DNA from: an uncultured Lachnospiraceae bacterium
Lineage (GTDB): Bacteria > Bacillota > Clostridia > Lachnospirales > Lachnospiraceae
Assembly (NCBI GenBank): GCA_910584695.1
Contig: CAJUBR010000058.1
Span: 1 to 17,778, forward strand
Direction: 5' to 3'
Length of the DNA: 17,778 nucleotides
Of the stretch, positions 15,673 to 17,778 are shown in pieces. A program made the position numbers and the translations under genes. Below the pieces are notes generated by a model. The model ran no database searches, was not told the DNA's origin, and was given only the letters and a program-made list of their open reading frames with translations. Position 1 is the stretch's first letter; every line of letters starts with the position of its first letter.

Positions 15673-15765
15673 GGGTCATATACCCCGTTACTCTGCAGCG
15701 TTACAAGATTGATGCCTCATTGCTTGTAGCGGGGTTGTTGACTGAAGCCAGCACAGCCTTGTTGG
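15673..15765 (+). ncRNA. Second half of the structured element, with competing helices
   Basis: CTTGTAGCG (15723-15731) can pair with CGTTACAAG (15699-15707), 9 pairs with one wobble. The overlapping GTAGCGGGGT (15726-15735) can pair instead with ACCCCGTTAC (15682-15691), 10 pairs with one wobble. Small hairpins GGGT-CATAT-ACCC (15673-15685) and CCAGCA-N6-TGTTGG (15748-15765) flank them. Such mutually exclusive pairing is seen in attenuators and riboswitches, but also in decayed repeats. Confidence 0.4.
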
Positions 15766-15855
15766 AAAATTGGGCAAAGAGGTTTGCTTGAATATCGATG
15801 TGTCAGTACGCAGGCAGAAAGAAGATAGAACATAGATAAAATGAGGAGGCACAAA

Positions 15856-17397
15856 ATGGAGAAAGAATTAGTTATCGTGTTGGATTTCGGTGGTCAATAC
15901 AATCAGTTGATTGCACGCCGTGTCCGTGAATGTAATGTTTACTGTGAGGTTTATCCGTATACAATGGGAATTGACAAGATTAAGGAGATGGCTCCTAAGG
16001 GCATTATTTTTACCGGTGGACCAAACAGTGTATATAAGGAAGAATCTCCAAGGTGTGAGAAAGAGTTACTGGAAATGGGGATTCCTATTTTAGGTATCTG
16101 CTATGGTTCTCAGTTGATAAGTTATCTGTTAGAAGGTGAAGTGGCAACTGCACCGGTTTCCGAATATGGGAAAACGGAGGTTACGGTTGATCAGGATTCT
16201 GTCCTGTTTGGAGATGTTAGTAAAACAACGGTATGCTGGATGAGTCATACTGATTATATTGCAAAGGCACCGGAAGGGTTTCGAATCGTGGCATCCACAC
16301 CGGTTTGTCCGGTTGCAGCGATGGAGTGTCCGGAAAAGAAGTTATACGCAACGCAGTTCCATCCAGAGGTGATGCATACCGTAGAAGGTATGAAGATGTT
16401 ATCCAATTTTGTATATAAGGTTTGCGGATGTAGTGGAGACTGGAAAATGTCTTCCTTTGTGGAAGATACCGTGACAGTACTTAGGGAGAAGATTGGCAGC
16501 GGAAAGGTACTTTGTGCATTGTCCGGCGGTGTGGATTCATCTGTTGCTGCGGTTCTGCTTGCCAAAGCGGTTGGCAAACAGCTTACCTGTGTTTTTGTGG
16601 ATCATGGTCTGCTCCGAAAGGATGAAGGGGATGAAGTAGAAACGGTATTTGGACCGGAAGGACCATATGACTTGAATTTCATTCGTGTAAACGCACAGGA
16701 GCGTTTTTATGGAAAGCTTGCAGGTGTGACAGAGCCGGAGGCAAAGCGTAAGATTATCGGTGAAGAATTTATCCGCGTGTTTGAGGAAGAGGCTAAGAAG
16801 ATTGGTGCGGTTGATTTTCTCGTGCAGGGAACCATTTATCCAGATGTAATTGAATCTGGACTTGGAAAGTCCGCAGTCATTAAGAGCCACCATAATGTGG
16901 GAGGCCTTCCTGACTATGTTGATTTTAAGGAAATTGTAGAGCCTCTTCGTCTGCTTTTTAAAGATGAGGTGAGAAATGCAGGGCGTGAGCTGGGCATTCC
17001 GGAATATCTGGTGAGCCGGCAGCCATTTCCGGGACCGGGACTTGGAATCCGTATTATTGGGGAAGTGACGGCAGAGAAGGTTCGCATTGTGCAGGAAGCG
17101 GATGCGATTTACCGTGAGGAGATTGCAAAAGCAGGTGTGGATAAGAATTTAGGACAGTATTTTGCGGCACTTACTAATATGCGTTCTGTGGGGGTTATGG
17201 GGGATGAGAGAACCTATGACTATGCGGTGGCACTTCGGGCGGTTTGTACCAGTGATTTTATGACTGCGGAGGCAGCACAGATTCCTTGGGAAGTGTTGGG
17301 AAAGGTAACAAGCAGGATTGTGAATGAGGTTAAGGGGGTTAATAGAGTGTTGTATGATTGCACGGGGAAGCCGCCGGCTACGATTGAGTTCGAGTAA
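15856..17397 (+). CDS. guaA: GMP synthase, glutamine-hydrolysing
   Basis: Converts XMP to GMP using glutamine and ATP, the last step of guanine nucleotide synthesis. At 513 residues it is full length. The glutamine amidotransferase domain (about 1-190) has catalytic C82 in GICYGSQ and H169/E171 in FHPEV. The ATP-pyrophosphatase domain follows, with P-loop SGGVDSS (223-229). The C-terminal dimerisation region includes PFPGPGLGIRI and ends PPATIEFE. ATG 15856 is chosen because AGGAGG (15844-15849) lies 6 bases before it and overlaps an earlier in-frame ATG at 15841. It is preceded by the structured non-coding element. Its 3' end is known from comparative genomics as an insertion site for genomic islands; the coding sequence here is intact. 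Confidence 0.97.
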   Translation: MEKELVIVLDFGGQYNQLIARRVRECNVYCEVYPYTMGIDKIKEMAPKGIIFTGGPNSVYKEESPRCEKELLEMGIPILGICYGSQLISYLLEGEVATAPVSEYGKTEVTVDQDSVLFGDVSKTTVCWMSHTDYIAKAPEGFRIVASTPVCPVAAMECPEKKLYATQFHPEVMHTVEGMKMLSNFVYKVCGCSGDWKMSSFVEDTVTVLREKIGSGKVLCALSGGVDSSVAAVLLAKAVGKQLTCVFVDHGLLRKDEGDEVETVFGPEGPYDLNFIRVNAQERFYGKLAGVTEPEAKRKIIGEEFIRVFEEEAKKIGAVDFLVQGTIYPDVIESGLGKSAVIKSHHNVGGLPDYVDFKEIVEPLRLLFKDEVRNAGRELGIPEYLVSRQPFPGPGLGIRIIGEVTAEKVRIVQEADAIYREEIAKAGVDKNLGQYFAALTNMRSVGVMGDERTYDYAVALRAVCTSDFMTAEAAQIPWEVLGKVTSRIVNEVKGVNRVLYDCTGKPPATIEFE

Positions 17398-17400
17398 CGG

Positions 17401-17450
17401 ATAAAATCCCGGAAATGCTGATAAAATGGGCGTTTCCGGGATTTTATTAT
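17401..17450 (+). terminator. Rho-independent terminator of guaA
   Basis: A perfect 15-bp stem, ATAAAATCCCGGAAA (17401-17415) with TTTCCGGGATTTTAT (17433-17447), and a 17-base loop, beginning three bases after the guaA stop codon. The T-rich right arm and following TAT give the U-rich tail; the A-rich left arm could serve the opposite strand. Confidence 0.85.
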
Positions 17451-17456
17451 GCCGTT

Positions 17457-17476
17457 TGGCTCTAAAATGGCTCTAA
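17457..17476. repeat. Tandem direct repeat, period 11 bp
   Basis: TGGCTCTAA occurs at 17457-17465 and again at 17468-17476, an 11-base period, about one helical turn. Direct repeats on one face of the helix are typical of protein-binding sites such as integrase arm sites. No protein can be assigned. Confidence 0.55.
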
Positions 17477-17504
17477 TTATCTGATGAATACTGGATTTTG
17501 GGCG

Positions 17505-17527
17505 GGTATCATGATACCTGTTTTTTT
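17505..17527 (+). promoter_or_regulatory. 14-bp palindrome followed by a T7 run
   Basis: GGTATCATGATACC (17505-17518) is a perfect palindrome followed by TG and seven T's (17521-17527). Read as RNA it gives a 5-bp stem with a CATG loop plus a U-run, a marginal plus-strand terminator. As DNA it could be an operator. It lies just beyond the end of the minus-strand gene. Confidence 0.45.
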
Positions 17528-17560
17528 ACAGCTAATTTTCGGAATAGATTTTTACAGCTA
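17523..17560. repeat. 12-bp direct repeat at the end of the minus-strand gene
   Basis: TTTTTACAGCTA is present at 17523-17534 and 17549-17560, period 26. The second copy lies inside the last codons of the minus-strand reading frame; the first contains its stop codon. Confidence 0.6.
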
Positions 17561-17778
17561 TCCCGGAAGTGCCTTTTTTCACAATTCTGTTCGTATCAAC
17601 TAAATGCTGTTTAATCTGTTCGCAAGTTTCATTCATCTGTTCCAGTTCATGCTGAAAAGCGGCTTCGCTTGGAAATGCGTCTTTGGAAGCAATCAAATTT
17701 TCCTGCAACTTCTTAGCTTTTGCAAACTTGGCAAGTCGGTTATTGATTTCCGGGTTTTTAAAACGAATATATATCGTG
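17532..17778 (-). CDS. 3' end of an unrecognised minus-strand gene (runs off the window)
   Basis: The minus strand has an open frame from the window edge to a TAG at 17532-17534, giving at least 81 C-terminal residues; the start lies outside. The visible part is charged and mostly helical in appearance, with a likely coiled-coil segment (HELEQMNETCEQIKQHLVD) and a more hydrophobic tail (GTSGIAVKIYSEN). I do not recognise the family. It is oriented towards guaA and separated from it by the guaA terminator, direct repeats and a palindrome, a setting compatible with, but not proof of, the edge of an integrated element. Codon use looks ordinary for coding sequence, which supports it being real. 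Confidence 0.55.
   Translation of the reverse strand, partial: TIYIRFKNPEINNRLAKFAKAKKLQENLIASKDAFPSEAAFQHELEQMNETCEQIKQHLVDTNRIVKKGTSGIAVKIYSEN

Larger units (their letters stand above)
15437..15855. other. 419-base non-coding region with a structured element upstream of guaA
   Basis: No gene is seen. The first ~110 bases are AT-rich and hold a weak extended -10 (TGT-TAATAC, 15516-15524) overlapping the inverted repeat CATGT-TAAT-ACATG (15514-15527). About 15570-15765 is different: by hand count 62 of 120 bases in 15601-15720 are G or C, and several long complementary segments occur. The last ~90 bases return to ordinary composition and end in the guaA ribosome site. No U-run terminator is visible before guaA. 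Confidence 0.7.

Noticed and set aside
15437..15855. Known purine, PRPP/ppGpp or T-box leader before guaA
   Set aside because: The conserved core words I would expect for a purine aptamer, a ykkC-type aptamer or a T-box (including the anti-terminator TGGNACC-like element) are not visible, so I left the element unnamed.
16254..16893. Minus-strand frames of about 107 and 118 codons within guaA
   Set aside because: They are fully antisense to highly conserved GMP synthase motifs and lack start signals; codon structure belongs to guaA.
1..17778. CRISPR array, tRNA, rRNA, insertion sequence, toxin-antitoxin or phage-defence genes
   Set aside because: No regularly spaced repeats, cloverleaf or rRNA-like stretches, transposase motifs or recognisable defence genes were seen anywhere in the window.

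Overview
The window looks like chromosomal DNA of a low-GC anaerobic Gram-positive of the Clostridia, most likely family Lachnospiraceae (Roseburia/Agathobacter/Coprococcus relatives). The basis is the AT-rich composition, strong AGGAGG-type ribosome binding sites, sigma-A promoters of the TTGAAA/TATAAT kind, and the gene families present: a paired YibE/F membrane system, an Ig-like NlpC/P60 hydrolase, and an FtsEX-PcsB/M23-Ctp cluster. Genus is inference; no rRNA or other marker is present.

Layout. (1) 141-5369 is a tightly packed plus-strand run: an OmpR-type response regulator and sensor kinase, then mtnN and luxS (the two steps that recycle S-adenosylhomocysteine and make the AI-2 precursor), then two overlapping YibE/F-family membrane proteins. 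(2) 5429-6178 is a secreted NlpC/P60 hydrolase with its own promoter. (3) 6198-6926 is a convergent minus-strand short-chain dehydrogenase whose last codons lie inside the shared terminator hairpin. (4) 7049-8365 is a two-gene unit read from a near-consensus promoter: a membrane-anchored orphan LytR C-terminal domain and a divergent WecG/TagA/CpsF-like protein that seems to lack the family's catalytic Asp. (5) 8737-9849 is a solitary MsmX/UgpC-type sugar-transport ATPase ended by a strong terminator. (6) 10061-14030 is a CdaR/PucR-like regulator followed at close spacing by ftsE, ftsX and a coiled-coil M23 peptidoglycan hydrolase, the division-coupled cell-wall cleavage module. (7) 14213-15436 is a lipoprotein S41 (Ctp) protease. 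(8) 15437-15855 is a 419-base non-coding stretch with a striking, fairly GC-rich structured element just upstream of guaA. (9) 15856-17397 is guaA (GMP synthase), then a terminator, short direct repeats, a palindrome and the 3' end of an unrecognised minus-strand gene that runs off the window.

Themes. Much of the window concerns the cell envelope: an NlpC/P60 hydrolase, LytR_C and TagA-like proteins, FtsEX with an M23 hydrolase, and Ctp. No known defence system, CRISPR array, transposase, rRNA or tRNA was found. The points most worth following are the multi-way base-pairing element upstream of guaA, the degenerate TagA-like/LytR_C pair, the two-component/AI-2/YibEF gene run, and the repeats after guaA, a 3' end known to be used as an integration site by genomic islands.
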